Below, piece after piece: positions 1 to 8,711 of a stretch of 64,000 nt of DNA. The DNA is from Dokdonia pacifica (lineage in GTDB: Bacteria > Bacteroidota > Bacteroidia > Flavobacteriales > Flavobacteriaceae): NCBI RefSeq assembly GCF_900188275.1, contig NZ_FZNY01000001.1, positions 434,001 through 498,000 of the forward strand, in the 5' to 3' direction. The notes below the pieces were generated by a model. It did no database searches. It saw only the letters and a list, made by a program, of their open reading frames with translations, and had not been told where the DNA came from. The stretch's first letter is position 1, and every line of letters begins with the position of its first letter. A program made the position numbers and the translations under genes.

Positions 1-315
1 GCATATGAAAAATTCATAGCCATTTGTAAGGCGCAAGGTCAATTTTCAAAACCAGTTTTAGCACCTTATAAAATTGAAATTAAAGCTGAAAAGTCAGGCG
101 TTTTGCAACGAATTGATAACCGTAAAATTGCAAAACTCGCCAAGCTTTCGGGAGCACCCCAATCTATATCCGCAGGGATTCTTTTAAACATCCATTTGGG
201 AGAACAGGTTGAAGAGGGCCAATTGCTATATACCATATATGCTGAATCCAAAGGCGAACTTAACTATGCCTTGGAATATAAAAACAATCATAACGACATC
301 ATAACTATAATTTAA
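1..315 (+). CDS. Nucleotide phosphorylase (AMP/thymidine phosphorylase family), C-terminal part
   Basis: Only the last 104 codons are in the window; the reading frame is open from base 1. The sequence resembles the C-terminal domain of archaeal-type AMP phosphorylase and thymidine phosphorylase: a biotinyl-like fold segment with 'GAPQSISAGILLNIHLGEQV' followed by 'LLYTIYAES', which is the usual end of that family. Such enzymes cleave a nucleoside or nucleoside 5'-monophosphate with phosphate. The next gene, a PRPP-synthetase-like protein 6 bp downstream, suggests joint work on ribose phosphates. The substrate cannot be decided from this fragment. Confidence 0.75.
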   Translation, partial: AYEKFIAICKAQGQFSKPVLAPYKIEIKAEKSGVLQRIDNRKIAKLAKLSGAPQSISAGILLNIHLGEQVEEGQLLYTIYAESKGELNYALEYKNNHNDIITII

Positions 316-321
316 AAAACT

Positions 322-1215
322 ATGAAAACAATATTATTCAGTCTTCCCGGAAATGAAGAACTCACAGAACTAATGGCTACAAAAATGGATGCTGAAGTGG
401 GCAAAGCCACTTTGCGTAATTTTCCAGATGGGGAATCGTACACACGCATATTATCTGATGTTAAAGATAAATGTGTGGTACTGGTATGCACCTTGCACGA
501 ACCAGACGAGAAACTGTTGCCACTATATTTTTTAAGCCACACAGCCAAATCATTAGGAGCTATGTGTACCTGTTTGGTAGCACCCTATTTGGCATATATG
601 CGGCAGGACAAAGTTTTTAACGAAGGCGAAGGTGTAACTTCTGGATTTTTCGGAAAATTGATTTCAGGTTTTGCCGATAGCATTACCACGGTTGACCCTC
701 ACTTGCACAGAATTAGTTCGTTGGGAGAAGTGTATCAAATTCTAAATAAAGTGATTCACGCTGCCGACGCGATTTCAGAATGGATTAAAGAAAATATCGA
801 AAACCCAGTACTTATTGGGCCTGATTCGGAAAGTGAACAATGGGTTTCAGAAGTCGCCAAAAATGCAGGAGCACCATTTACGGTATTACAAAAGGTGCGT
901 CACGGTGACCGTGATGTAGAAGTCTCTGTTCCCGATGTGGATAAGTACAAGAATGCCACACCTATTTTAGTAGATGACATTATTTCCACAGCCCGAACAA
1001 TGATTGAAACCGTACAACATCTTAAAAAAGCAGGAATGAAACCGCCTATTTGTGTAGGCATTCACGCCGTTTTTTCAGGAAACGCCTATCAAGATTTATT
1101 GGATTCCGGAGTAGAAAAAATTGTAACTTGTAATACCATACCACACTCTTCAAATGGAATAGATTTAAGTGATATTATGGCAAAAGAGGTAAAAAAATTA
1201 ATGCACCATATATGA
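322..1215 (+). CDS. Ribose-phosphate pyrophosphokinase (PRPP synthetase) family protein
   Basis: A 297-aa protein with the two-domain phosphoribosyltransferase fold of PRPP synthetases: 'RNFPDGES' near residue 33, 'PYLAYMRQDK' near residue 89, 'DPHLHR' near residue 125, and the ribose-5-phosphate loop 'VDDIISTART' near residue 217. Canonical enzymes make PRPP from ribose 5-phosphate and ATP. The last motif differs from the housekeeping form (usually D-T-G-G-T), so this is a divergent, accessory-type member rather than the host prs. It follows the phosphorylase gene by 6 bp, and its stop overlaps the next start (ATGA), so translational coupling is likely. A ribose 1,5-bisphosphate-linked salvage role is inference. 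Confidence 0.75.
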   Translation: MKTILFSLPGNEELTELMATKMDAEVGKATLRNFPDGESYTRILSDVKDKCVVLVCTLHEPDEKLLPLYFLSHTAKSLGAMCTCLVAPYLAYMRQDKVFNEGEGVTSGFFGKLISGFADSITTVDPHLHRISSLGEVYQILNKVIHAADAISEWIKENIENPVLIGPDSESEQWVSEVAKNAGAPFTVLQKVRHGDRDVEVSVPDVDKYKNATPILVDDIISTARTMIETVQHLKKAGMKPPICVGIHAVFSGNAYQDLLDSGVEKIVTCNTIPHSSNGIDLSDIMAKEVKKLMHHI

Positions 1216-1856
1216 GAAAACAAGGCTTTATAGTACTAATCACTTTATTCAGCATCACAATGACTGGACAAACTGAAATGCTTATTGGGCAGATTTCAGG
1301 TAGAGTTGTTGTTCGAGAAAATTTTGATGAAGAAGGCTCTTTTTTAAACAAACAAACTTTTGAAGCTGGTGAAACAATAAAGAAAAATGAATATTATGAA
1401 ATTAAGGTGGTTACAGAATTGTTTGATAAGAACAAAAAGTCTACAGATAAATATACAACAACATATCGCTGTAGGCCTAATGAAGCAAGTGTAATGGTTA
1501 TGGCTTTTCCGTTTTCTAATCCAAAATCAAAGGAGACTGAAATTAATACCACCTCTGAAAAATTTAAAGAGCTCTATGATTTGAATAACCTTGAAGATAT
1601 AGAATTGGAAATGACTTTTGACTCGGGCTTATTGAATTTTTTTGGTTCAAAAAGCATCATAAAGATTTACAACCGAACATTAGAGGACAACGAAAACAAT
1701 ATTAATTCAAAAATCAATATTAAGGCCTATGCCTGGGGAATTCGCATTAAGCAACTCAACTATACTGTCAATGAAAAAATAAATGGTAAAGGCTTACTGA
1801 CCTTTCAGAAATTTACAGAGGAAGATAATAGTTATTTTACAATGACTTATAAATAG
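1212..1856 (+). CDS. Secreted hypothetical protein
   Basis: 214 aa starting with a Sec-type signal peptide (Lys/Arg start, then a hydrophobic core of about 14 residues, roughly residues 1-22). The rest is polar and looks beta-rich, and I recognise no family. The ATG overlaps the stop of the preceding PRPP-synthetase-like gene by 4 bp, so it belongs to the same operon, and the next gene begins 7 bp after its stop. A periplasmic or surface role linked to the copper/nucleotide cargo is possible but unsupported by any motif. Confidence 0.7.
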   Translation: MRKQGFIVLITLFSITMTGQTEMLIGQISGRVVVRENFDEEGSFLNKQTFEAGETIKKNEYYEIKVVTELFDKNKKSTDKYTTTYRCRPNEASVMVMAFPFSNPKSKETEINTTSEKFKELYDLNNLEDIELEMTFDSGLLNFFGSKSIIKIYNRTLEDNENNINSKINIKAYAWGIRIKQLNYTVNEKINGKGLLTFQKFTEEDNSYFTMTYK

Positions 1857-1863
1857 AACGAAA

Positions 1864-2157
1864 ATGAACAACTACGACACACTTTCAGAAGCAATTAACG
1901 ATTTGCAGGCAAATGGTTATACATACGATTTTAACCTAAAACCTGAATGTTTGGAGTGTGCTTCACTAAAAATTGAAATACACCCGGAAGATTTTGAAGT
2001 GGATAAAACCTATCGCTTTGAAGGCATGAGCAGTACCGATGATAATAGTGTGCTTTATGCTATTTCATCAAAAAATGGGATTAAAGGACTTTTGGTAGAT
2101 GCCTATGGCGTCTATGCCGAAAACATTTCGGAAGCTATGAGAAAAAAATTACGATAA
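1864..2157 (+). CDS. Small acidic protein of the ~100-aa 'PRPP synthetase-like' Bacteroidota family
   Basis: 97 aa, acidic, no signal or membrane segment. It begins 'MNNYDTLSEAINDLQANGY' and has a Cys pair 'CLEC' at residues 29-32. From memory, short proteins of this type are often labelled phosphoribosylpyrophosphate synthetase in Bacteroidota genomes, but the length and absence of a PRPP loop make an enzymatic role doubtful. It lies in the operon between the secreted protein and the copper ATPase (18 bp gap). The Cys pair could bind a metal; this is inference. Confidence 0.65.
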   Translation: MNNYDTLSEAINDLQANGYTYDFNLKPECLECASLKIEIHPEDFEVDKTYRFEGMSSTDDNSVLYAISSKNGIKGLLVDAYGVYAENISEAMRKKLR

Positions 2158-2175
2158 CACTTAAACAAGACAATA

Positions 2176-4278
2176 ATGGAAAATCACGAACATCACAATC
2201 ACGAAGAAATGGACCATTCTAAAATGGACCATTCAAAGAAGAAACACAAAAAAGAAGACCACTCTAAAATGAATCATGGAGATGGAGACCATTCAGGTCA
2301 TAATCCGGGACACGGTCAAATGGGTCACGACCATCATAAAATGATGATTGCAGACTTTAGAAAACGGTTTTGGGTAACACTTGTGCTTACCATTCCCATA
2401 TTGTTTTTCTCGCCAATGATTCAGAAATTTTTTGGTTATGAATTTTTACTTCCAGGAAATCCATATATCCTTTTTGCACTTTCCACTGTTGTATATTTTT
2501 ATGGTGGTTGGCCATTTTTAAAAGGGTTTTGGTCTGAAGTCAAAAAAGGTGCACCAGGAATGATGACCTTGATTTCTATGGCAATTTCTGTAGCTTATTT
2601 TTATAGTACTGCTACCGTTTTTGGTTTAAGAGGTGAAGACTTTTTCTGGGAACTATCAACACTTATAGCCATAATGTTGCTTGGCCATTGGATAGAAATG
2701 AAAAGTGTGTTAGGTGCGTCAAAAGCCTTACAGTTGTTGGTGAGTATGATGCCTGCAGAAGCGCATAGGGTAAAAGGCGACACCATAGAAGACATCCCTC
2801 TCGAAGATTTACTGAAGGATGATGTGATTTTGGTAAAACCAGGTGAAAAAGTTCCAGCTGACGGAATAATAGTAGACGGTTCCAGTTACCTAAATGAATC
2901 TATGCTCACAGGTGAATCTAAACCTGTAAAAAAAGATGAAAACGATAAGGTTATTGGTGGTTCGGTAAATGGCAATAGTACCTTAAAAGTAAAGGTTGAA
3001 CATACTGGAAAAGATAGCTACCTCAACAAAGTCATCAAGATGGTAGAGGAAGCACAAAAAACCAAATCCAAAATGCAAAACCTTTCAGACAGGGCTGCAA
3101 AATGGTTAACCTATATCGCTTTGGCTATTGGTTTTGGAACATTAGCAGTATGGTTGATTTTAGGCTTTCCGTTTGTCTATGCTTTAGAAAGAATGGTTAC
3201 CGTTATGGTTATTGCCTGTCCGCATGCACTTGGTCTTGCTATTCCATTGGTGGTTGCGATTTCTACGGCAGTATCTGCTCAAAATGGATTGCTTATCCGA
3301 AATAGAACTGCGTTTGAAGAATCCAGAAAAATTTCAGCTTTGCTTTTTGATAAAACAGGAACATTAACCAAAGGTGATTTTGGTGTTACCAGAATAGAAT
3401 CTGTACATCCGTCTTATTCATCAGAAGAAATTTTAAGACTTTCAAGTGCATTGGAACAAAGTTCTGAACACCCAATAGCTGTTGGGATTATCAAAAAAGT
3501 TAAGGAAAATAAGGTTGCAATTCCAAATCCAGAAAATTTTAATGCTATTACAGGCAAAGGTGTAGAAGCCATTGTAGAAGGTAAGCAAGTTAAGGTAGTA
3601 AGTCCTGGTTATTTAAGGGATGAAAAAATAGATATCCCAAAAGATGCCTATAGTGATGCTGCGGAAACTGTGGTATTTGTTTTAATTGATGGTGAATTGG
3701 CAGGTTGTATTGCGCTTGCTGATGAAATAAGACCAGAATCTGCTGAAGCTATCAAAATATTTAAAAAGAATAATATTAAAGTTTTGATGGCAACTGGGGA
3801 TAACGAAAAAACAGCCAAAGCTGTTAGCGAAAAACTTGGTTTAGATGGTTATTACGCTGAAGTGTTACCGCATCAAAAGGTAGAAATAGTTGAAGAACTT
3901 CAAATAAAAGGAGAGTTTGTTGCTATGACAGGTGATGGAGTTAATGATGCACCTGCACTAGCTAGAGCTGATGTTGGTATTGCTGTTGGTTCTGGTACTG
4001 ATGTAGCTGCTGAAACGGCTGATATTATTCTGGTAAACAGCAATCCTCAGGACATTGCCAACTTAATTTTATTTGGAAAGGCTACCTACAATAAAATGAT
4101 TCAGAATTTAATATGGGCTACAGGTTATAATGTTGTAGCCATCCCTTTAGCAGCTGGTGTACTATATTCTTCAGGCTTTGTTTTAGGACCTGCAGTAGGT
4201 GCGGTATTTATGAGTTTGAGTACGATTATAGTGGCAATTAATGCGCAATTATTAAAGCGAAAAATCGGCAAAAAATAA
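2176..4278 (+). CDS. copB: Copper-translocating P1B-type ATPase (CopB-like)
   Basis: 700 aa. The N-terminal ~55 residues are His/Met/Asp-rich, as in CopB-type exporters, with no HMA domain. Conserved parts in order: actuator 'TGES' near residue 245, membrane 'CPH' near residue 348 (Cys-Pro-His, the P1B-3 signature rather than Cys-Pro-Cys), phosphorylation 'DKTGT' near residue 392, 'HP' near residue 432, and hinge 'GDGVNDAPA' near residue 586. Full length for the family. It should export copper across the inner membrane. Its stop overlaps the MFS start by 1 bp, so the two are translationally coupled. P1B-3 specificity (Cu+/Cu2+/Ag+) is from family knowledge. Confidence 0.92.
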   Translation: MENHEHHNHEEMDHSKMDHSKKKHKKEDHSKMNHGDGDHSGHNPGHGQMGHDHHKMMIADFRKRFWVTLVLTIPILFFSPMIQKFFGYEFLLPGNPYILFALSTVVYFYGGWPFLKGFWSEVKKGAPGMMTLISMAISVAYFYSTATVFGLRGEDFFWELSTLIAIMLLGHWIEMKSVLGASKALQLLVSMMPAEAHRVKGDTIEDIPLEDLLKDDVILVKPGEKVPADGIIVDGSSYLNESMLTGESKPVKKDENDKVIGGSVNGNSTLKVKVEHTGKDSYLNKVIKMVEEAQKTKSKMQNLSDRAAKWLTYIALAIGFGTLAVWLILGFPFVYALERMVTVMVIACPHALGLAIPLVVAISTAVSAQNGLLIRNRTAFEESRKISALLFDKTGTLTKGDFGVTRIESVHPSYSSEEILRLSSALEQSSEHPIAVGIIKKVKENKVAIPNPENFNAITGKGVEAIVEGKQVKVVSPGYLRDEKIDIPKDAYSDAAETVVFVLIDGELAGCIALADEIRPESAEAIKIFKKNNIKVLMATGDNEKTAKAVSEKLGLDGYYAEVLPHQKVEIVEELQIKGEFVAMTGDGVNDAPALARADVGIAVGSGTDVAAETADIILVNSNPQDIANLILFGKATYNKMIQNLIWATGYNVVAIPLAAGVLYSSGFVLGPAVGAVFMSLSTIIVAINAQLLKRKIGKK

Positions 4279-5504
4279 TGAATAAGAGAGAAAAACTCAA
4301 CAGGATATCTTTAATCTTGTTGAGTTTATTTGTAGTAATGTTGGGCTATGGTATTTTGTTGCCAACCCTTCCCTACTATACCGAAAGATTAGCACTAAAA
4401 GACAATCTCGACACCGACCTTATTAATTTTCACATTGGTCTGCTCACGAGTATCTATCCTTTTTTCCAACTACTATTCGTAGTGGTATGGGGAAAGCTAT
4501 CGGACAAATATGGTCGTAAACCCATAATTATTATTGGTTTGATTGGATTTGTAATCATGCAATTACTAACAGGTCTTGCTACATCCTTGACCATGCTATA
4601 TACTGCACGTATTTTTGGAGGAATATTTACTTCTTCTGTTATCCCAGTTAGCAATGCATATTTAAGTGATATTACATCCGAAAAACGAAGAACTAAAGTT
4701 ATGGCATGGTCCGGAGTTGCCATAAGCACTGGTGTTATCTTTGGTCCCGTCATAGGAGGTTTATTATCTCAAACAGATATACATTTAGAATATTCCCTTG
4801 GACTACTGCATCTAGACCGATTTTCAGTACCATTCCTTTTTGCTTCGCTGTTAGGATTCATAGTTTTACTAATTATATCAAAATGGTTAAAAAATACAGC
4901 AAAAGTAATTAAGTTTAATACAGAGAAACGAAGCTTACGGTTTTCATTTAGTAAATACTTCATCATTATTTTAATGATTTCTTTTGTGATGCAGTTTGTC
5001 GTCACACTATTTGAAACTGTGTTTTCCATTTATGGTAAAGACGAGTTGGCATTTAATAGTAACCAAGTCGGTATCGGCTTCATGATTTGTGGATCAGTAA
5101 TGGCAATTTTACAGCCTGTCTTTGCCAGTTATGGGGAAAAGGTTTTATCTGCTAAAAAGCAAATCATTTTAGGATTACTCATTTCAGGAATTTCATTGAT
5201 TGCCTTTCCTTTTTTCAAAAACGAGTTTTTAGTGTACGGATTAATTGTTGTCTTCGCAGCGGGTGGTGCGATGGTAACACCAAACCTACTTTCAGCGGTC
5301 TCATTAATATCCCAAGAGAATACTGGTAGAAATATTTCCATACAAAGTTCTACCAATAGCATTGGCCAGATTTTGGGTCCAATTATAGGAACATGGTTAG
5401 TTGCTGCTGGTTTTTATTATCCCTTTATTATTGCTGGGTCGGTTATTTTAATTTCAATAGGATTTGTTTTACCCTCAATGAAATTGAAAGATACCTTAAC
5501 GTGA
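4278..5504 (+). CDS. MFS efflux transporter (TetA/multidrug type)
   Basis: 408 aa with about 12 membrane segments in two halves. The MFS signature between TM2 and TM3 is visible as 'GKLSDKYGRKP' (around residue 72), and 'ARIFGG' and 'GPVIGG' follow as in the drug:proton antiporter family. The start codon overlaps the stop of the copper ATPase. The substrate is unknown; the context suggests co-transfer with metal resistance, but a copper substrate is not implied by the sequence. Confidence 0.85.
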   Translation: MNKREKLNRISLILLSLFVVMLGYGILLPTLPYYTERLALKDNLDTDLINFHIGLLTSIYPFFQLLFVVVWGKLSDKYGRKPIIIIGLIGFVIMQLLTGLATSLTMLYTARIFGGIFTSSVIPVSNAYLSDITSEKRRTKVMAWSGVAISTGVIFGPVIGGLLSQTDIHLEYSLGLLHLDRFSVPFLFASLLGFIVLLIISKWLKNTAKVIKFNTEKRSLRFSFSKYFIIILMISFVMQFVVTLFETVFSIYGKDELAFNSNQVGIGFMICGSVMAILQPVFASYGEKVLSAKKQIILGLLISGISLIAFPFFKNEFLVYGLIVVFAAGGAMVTPNLLSAVSLISQENTGRNISIQSSTNSIGQILGPIIGTWLVAAGFYYPFIIAGSVILISIGFVLPSMKLKDTLT

Positions 5505-5596
5505 AATATAAATTTCAAAAAAATCATAATAAGCATTTGATGATTCATAAATCAACAACTCAAAAACAAAAAAATTAGCAAAAAAACTATTAAGTT

Positions 5597-6082
5597 ATGA
5601 GAACTCATATTATTTCAACAGGCGGTACGATTGAAGGTCTTGATTATGAAAACCTTAATCAAAAACAAACGACTACAGTTGCAATTGACGATATACTTTC
5701 CAACGCCCGAGTTGCATTAAAATATACTATTGAAAAAATTCTGAACAAAGATAGTCGGTTTATTAATGATGATGACAGAGAACTAATAGCCGAAAAAATA
5801 AAATCTAATGACTCAGACAAAATATTATTGACTCACGGTACTATTACAATGGTTGAAACGGCTCAGTTTTTAGGCAGGCTTGCCCTCAATAAAACTATTG
5901 TACTCACTGGCGCATTTATTTTGGGAACAAAAAAGAATACCGATGCTCCTTTCAATTTGGGCTTTGCTCTTTCTGCGCTTCAGATTCTAGAACCAGGAGT
6001 GTATATCGCTATGAACGGAACAATTTTTAATTGGGTTAATGTGAAAAAAAATAATCAGAACAATCGATTTGAATCCATATAA
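5597..6082 (+). CDS. Asparaginase N-domain-like protein (short form)
   Basis: 161 aa, about half of a normal L-asparaginase. It has the N-terminal threonine motif 'STGGTIEG' and the second active-site motif as 'THGTITM' around residues 78-84. Canonical enzymes have HGTDT there, and the Asp that helps bind substrate is replaced by Ile. The C-terminal domain is absent. Short asparaginase-domain proteins like this are common in Bacteroidota, so it is probably a complete member of that family and not a truncation, but ordinary asparaginase activity is doubtful. It lies 92 bp after the MFS gene and 15 bp before the LuxR-type regulator. Confidence 0.7.
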   Translation: MRTHIISTGGTIEGLDYENLNQKQTTTVAIDDILSNARVALKYTIEKILNKDSRFINDDDRELIAEKIKSNDSDKILLTHGTITMVETAQFLGRLALNKTIVLTGAFILGTKKNTDAPFNLGFALSALQILEPGVYIAMNGTIFNWVNVKKNNQNNRFESI

Positions 6083-6097
6083 GGTTCGGTATGCACT

Positions 6098-7015
6098 ATG
6101 TTTGGAACCTCGATACATTGGACAACTTTTTTCTATCTTTTATTAGATACTGTCATTGTATTGTTTACACTTTACTATTCTACTCGAAAGGATTCTAGCG
6201 GATATAAAAGATTTTTTTATCTGGGCATCCTGTTTATAACATACAATATAACAGGTGGGTTCTTACCTATTGAAAATTTTCCAGGACCTTTTATTCTTCA
6301 GTATGTCATAACCTATGGTGTTGCCATAGCGCTCTGTGTTTATATCGTTTACTATTTGTACAAGGAATATGATATTGTGGTTTTAAAGTATAATTCTTCT
6401 ATCCGAAATTTAGCAATTTTAGTCTCGGTAAGTTTTATCATCCTCTTTTTAATTCCATACTTCTACACATCTTCCTTGAAGTCTTCAAGACTGCTTTTTA
6501 CTATCCCCGCCTCAATTATCGCCTTTTTGTTCTTAGGGATGTTTTATGAGAGAATTTCCAATCCAAGCAATCCAAATGAGTACATCTTACGTCGAAACAA
6601 ACTATCGATGATTAGCGTGGCAAGTATAGCGCTATTACCTGTATTAACACTTATTGGAGATTATCAATGGTTAACCTTTACAGTTATGAATGCATCTTTC
6701 TACGCCATTACAATTATTGAGATAGATAGACACCTTTACTTTTTAGAAAATAAAACCAAAATGTACGAGGTATTTGCAATGAGCAAAGAACAGGCAATTC
6801 ACTCAGCCGACACAAAAATTATTTATGAAAATCTAACCAGAAGAGAAATAGAGATTACCTTGTCAATTCTCAGTAACCTTAGTTATAAACAAATCGCCAA
6901 GGATTTATTCATTGCAGAAAGCACCGTATCCAAACACGCCTCTAACATCTACAAAAAAACTGGTGTAAGAAACAGAAGGCAATTCATTAGTCTCTATCGA
7001 AAAAAAACGAAGTAG
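6098..7015 (+). CDS. Membrane-anchored LuxR-type transcriptional regulator
   Basis: 305 aa. The first ~215 residues form about six or seven hydrophobic segments, followed by a C-terminal LuxR/GerE helix-turn-helix ('LTRREIEITLSILSNLSYKQ', then 'ESTVSKHASNIYKKTGV'). It resembles flavobacterial 7TM-type sensors fused directly to a DNA-binding domain, with no receiver domain. It closes the cargo cluster and may sense a membrane-linked signal to control it. The 258-bp gap downstream holds a strong palindrome. Confidence 0.8.
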   Translation: MFGTSIHWTTFFYLLLDTVIVLFTLYYSTRKDSSGYKRFFYLGILFITYNITGGFLPIENFPGPFILQYVITYGVAIALCVYIVYYLYKEYDIVVLKYNSSIRNLAILVSVSFIILFLIPYFYTSSLKSSRLLFTIPASIIAFLFLGMFYERISNPSNPNEYILRRNKLSMISVASIALLPVLTLIGDYQWLTFTVMNASFYAITIIEIDRHLYFLENKTKMYEVFAMSKEQAIHSADTKIIYENLTRREIEITLSILSNLSYKQIAKDLFIAESTVSKHASNIYKKTGVRNRRQFISLYRKKTK

Positions 7016-7040
7016 CATTATTCCTAGCTTGACCACAATT

Positions 7041-7058
7041 ACCGTAGGAATATACGGT
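7041..7058. promoter_or_regulatory. Inverted repeat ACCGTA-N6-TACGGT
   Basis: ACCGTA at 7041-7046 and TACGGT at 7053-7058 form a 6-bp inverted repeat about 215 bp before the RteC-like gene. The same half-site recurs as tight dyads at 8148-8160 and 8287-8299, so one DNA-binding protein probably recognises all of them. Confidence 0.55.
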
Positions 7059-7085
7059 TTATTCCGTAGATATCTACGGAATAAA
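7058..7085. repeat. Perfect 28-bp palindrome before the rteC-like gene
   Basis: The left arm TTTATTCCGTAGAT is followed directly by its exact reverse complement, with no spacer. It partly overlaps the ACCGTA-N6-TACGGT dyad and contains the related core CCGTAG/CTACGG. With no spacer it cannot form an ordinary hairpin loop of full length, so a dimeric protein site is more likely than a terminator, although it lies 43 bp after the LuxR-type gene. Confidence 0.6.
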
Positions 7086-7273
7086 ATGTCCTTCTTTCAA
7101 AATTATGTTATTACATTTCATTAGTTCTTTAGCTGCCCCTTGTCATAAAAACACCTACTTTTTAAAGTACCTGTTCTACGCATTTGCTAACTAAAGAATT
7201 CTAACAACAACTAACCAACCGAAACCAAGACTGCCCACAATATTGTTGGGTATAACTGTATTTATGGCTGCAA

Positions 7274-8110
7274 ATGGATTTAGAAATGTTAGGCAAAAAT
7301 CTTCTCGTAGCTTTAGACGAGATAAGGCTCGAAAATCTACCGATTTTGGAACAATCCTATCGTTCCATCGAGTTAAGTAGAAATTTGCTTAGTGTTTTTA
7401 AAAGAGAAATTTTGGCCAATGATTTTGACAGTGTTGATAAAGAAGTATTCTTCTTCAAAAAAATCAAGCAAATACCGTTAGTTAAACTTATATACTTCTC
7501 AGAGATTCATTCTTTTGAAATTCAATTTCCTAAAGCGGACAGAGCTGCCCAGTTAAAATTTGTAAAAAAGAAGATTAACAAATTAAATCGATTTTTCCTT
7601 TATAATATTGACTTCGGCCAGTACGTAAAATCTGGGGCAACTCACTTCGATAGAGCCTACTATACCAGAGCCCATCTTAATACTTACCATATTACTACTT
7701 CCAAATTCTATTTCCAAGACCCGGATTTTTGTACACCACGAGATATGCTTTTGGGAAAATTCAAGGCGTATATTTCTCTTATCAACTATATGGACCAAAA
7801 GAAACATTCTATTAAAAACAGATTGAACGGCAATAACGTGAATATAAAACCTACAGAAAAAATTCCTTGGCCATTCACCAATACGGATTGGGTAGAACTT
7901 CTCTATGCATTATCCGCGAATGGAATTGCAAAACAAAAAGGTCTAAGCATTATTAAATTATCTAAAATTTTGCAAGAGGTATTCGACTTTACCCCGAAGG
8001 AAATCTATAAAACCTATCAGGACATAAAGAACAGGAAAAATAGCCGGACATTGTTTCTTGACCAGCTAACTACTTCCCTTCTTTCGGAAATGGACAAAAG
8101 TGAGGAATAG
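7274..8110 (+). CDS. rteC: RteC-like regulator of element excision
   Basis: 278 aa, soluble and rich in basic residues. The pattern matches the RteC family of Bacteroidota conjugative transposons: an N-terminal helical region, central 'GQYVKSGATHFDRAYYTR', and C-terminal 'KIPWPFTNTDWVELLYAL' with a winged-helix-like tail. In CTnDOT, RteC activates the xis2c excision operon by binding inverted repeats before it. Here too an HTH gene of Xis type follows at 8424, and dyads with a common half-site lie between. No rteA/rteB sensor pair is visible in the window. Confidence 0.8.
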   Translation: MDLEMLGKNLLVALDEIRLENLPILEQSYRSIELSRNLLSVFKREILANDFDSVDKEVFFFKKIKQIPLVKLIYFSEIHSFEIQFPKADRAAQLKFVKKKINKLNRFFLYNIDFGQYVKSGATHFDRAYYTRAHLNTYHITTSKFYFQDPDFCTPRDMLLGKFKAYISLINYMDQKKHSIKNRLNGNNVNIKPTEKIPWPFTNTDWVELLYALSANGIAKQKGLSIIKLSKILQEVFDFTPKEIYKTYQDIKNRKNSRTLFLDQLTTSLLSEMDKSEE

Positions 8111-8423
8111 TTATTGGTTTGTTTCTTCCTTTATTTGTTAAAATAAGACCGTACTACGGTTGACCTACGGTAATCATATTACACACCTGTTTTCCATAAA
8201 TTTTGATACAATTTCAAGGTCTGTTAGTTACGGAAACACCTTCAAACACTACTAAAACAATTGAAATTTCAAAATGTTAAATTTTGACCGTAGTACGGTT
8301 ATACTGGGGAATAAAATCCATTAAAGCTATTCAAATTTGTAGAACGAAAGTCAAATCAGGTCAGAGGCTATCAAATTAATTGACAACGATGCGATAGTCT
8401 CTTACTTTAAAAACCGTTCTATT
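8111..8423. promoter_or_regulatory. Control region of the excision/replication operon
   Basis: A 313-bp gap between the RteC-like and Xis-like genes. It contains two near-palindromes, ACCGTACTACGGT at 8148-8160 and ACCGTAGTACGGT at 8287-8299, which are reverse complements of one another 127 bp apart, plus an extra TACGGT at 8166-8171 one helical turn (11 bp) from the first dyad. This fits operator sites for the RteC-like protein. I see no clear TAnnTTTG promoter core, which fits an activator-dependent promoter. Confidence 0.6.
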
Positions 8424-8708
8424 ATGCCGACAAGTATTATTACAACAGACGACCTTCAGGAATTCAAAATGGAATTACTCGATGACCTCAAAAAATTATT
8501 ATCCAAACAAGCTACTGGAAAACTCAAGAGATACCTCAAATCTTCTGAGGTTATGGATTTGCTTCAGGTAAGTCCAGGTACTTTACAAAATCTTCGTATC
8601 AATGGCACTTTGCCTTACACTAAAGTTGGTGGTATTATCTACTACGATGCCGAGGAAATACAAAATATAATGACTTCAAACCGTGTACAGCACGGTTCAA
8701 AATCCTAA
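8424..8708 (+). CDS. Small helix-turn-helix protein, Xis2c/excisionase-like
   Basis: 94 aa. After a helical N-terminus it has a MerR-type winged helix of the HTH_17 class: 'LKSSEVMDLLQVSPGTLQNL' (residues about 38-57) and 'GTLPYTKVGGIIYYDAEEI'. Such proteins in Bacteroidota ICEs act as excisionase or recombination-directionality factors. It is 3 bp upstream of the next gene, so it heads a three-gene operon behind the putative RteC sites. A plain transcriptional regulator is the alternative. Confidence 0.7.
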   Translation: MPTSIITTDDLQEFKMELLDDLKKLLSKQATGKLKRYLKSSEVMDLLQVSPGTLQNLRINGTLPYTKVGGIIYYDAEEIQNIMTSNRVQHGSKS

Positions 8709-8711
8709 ATA

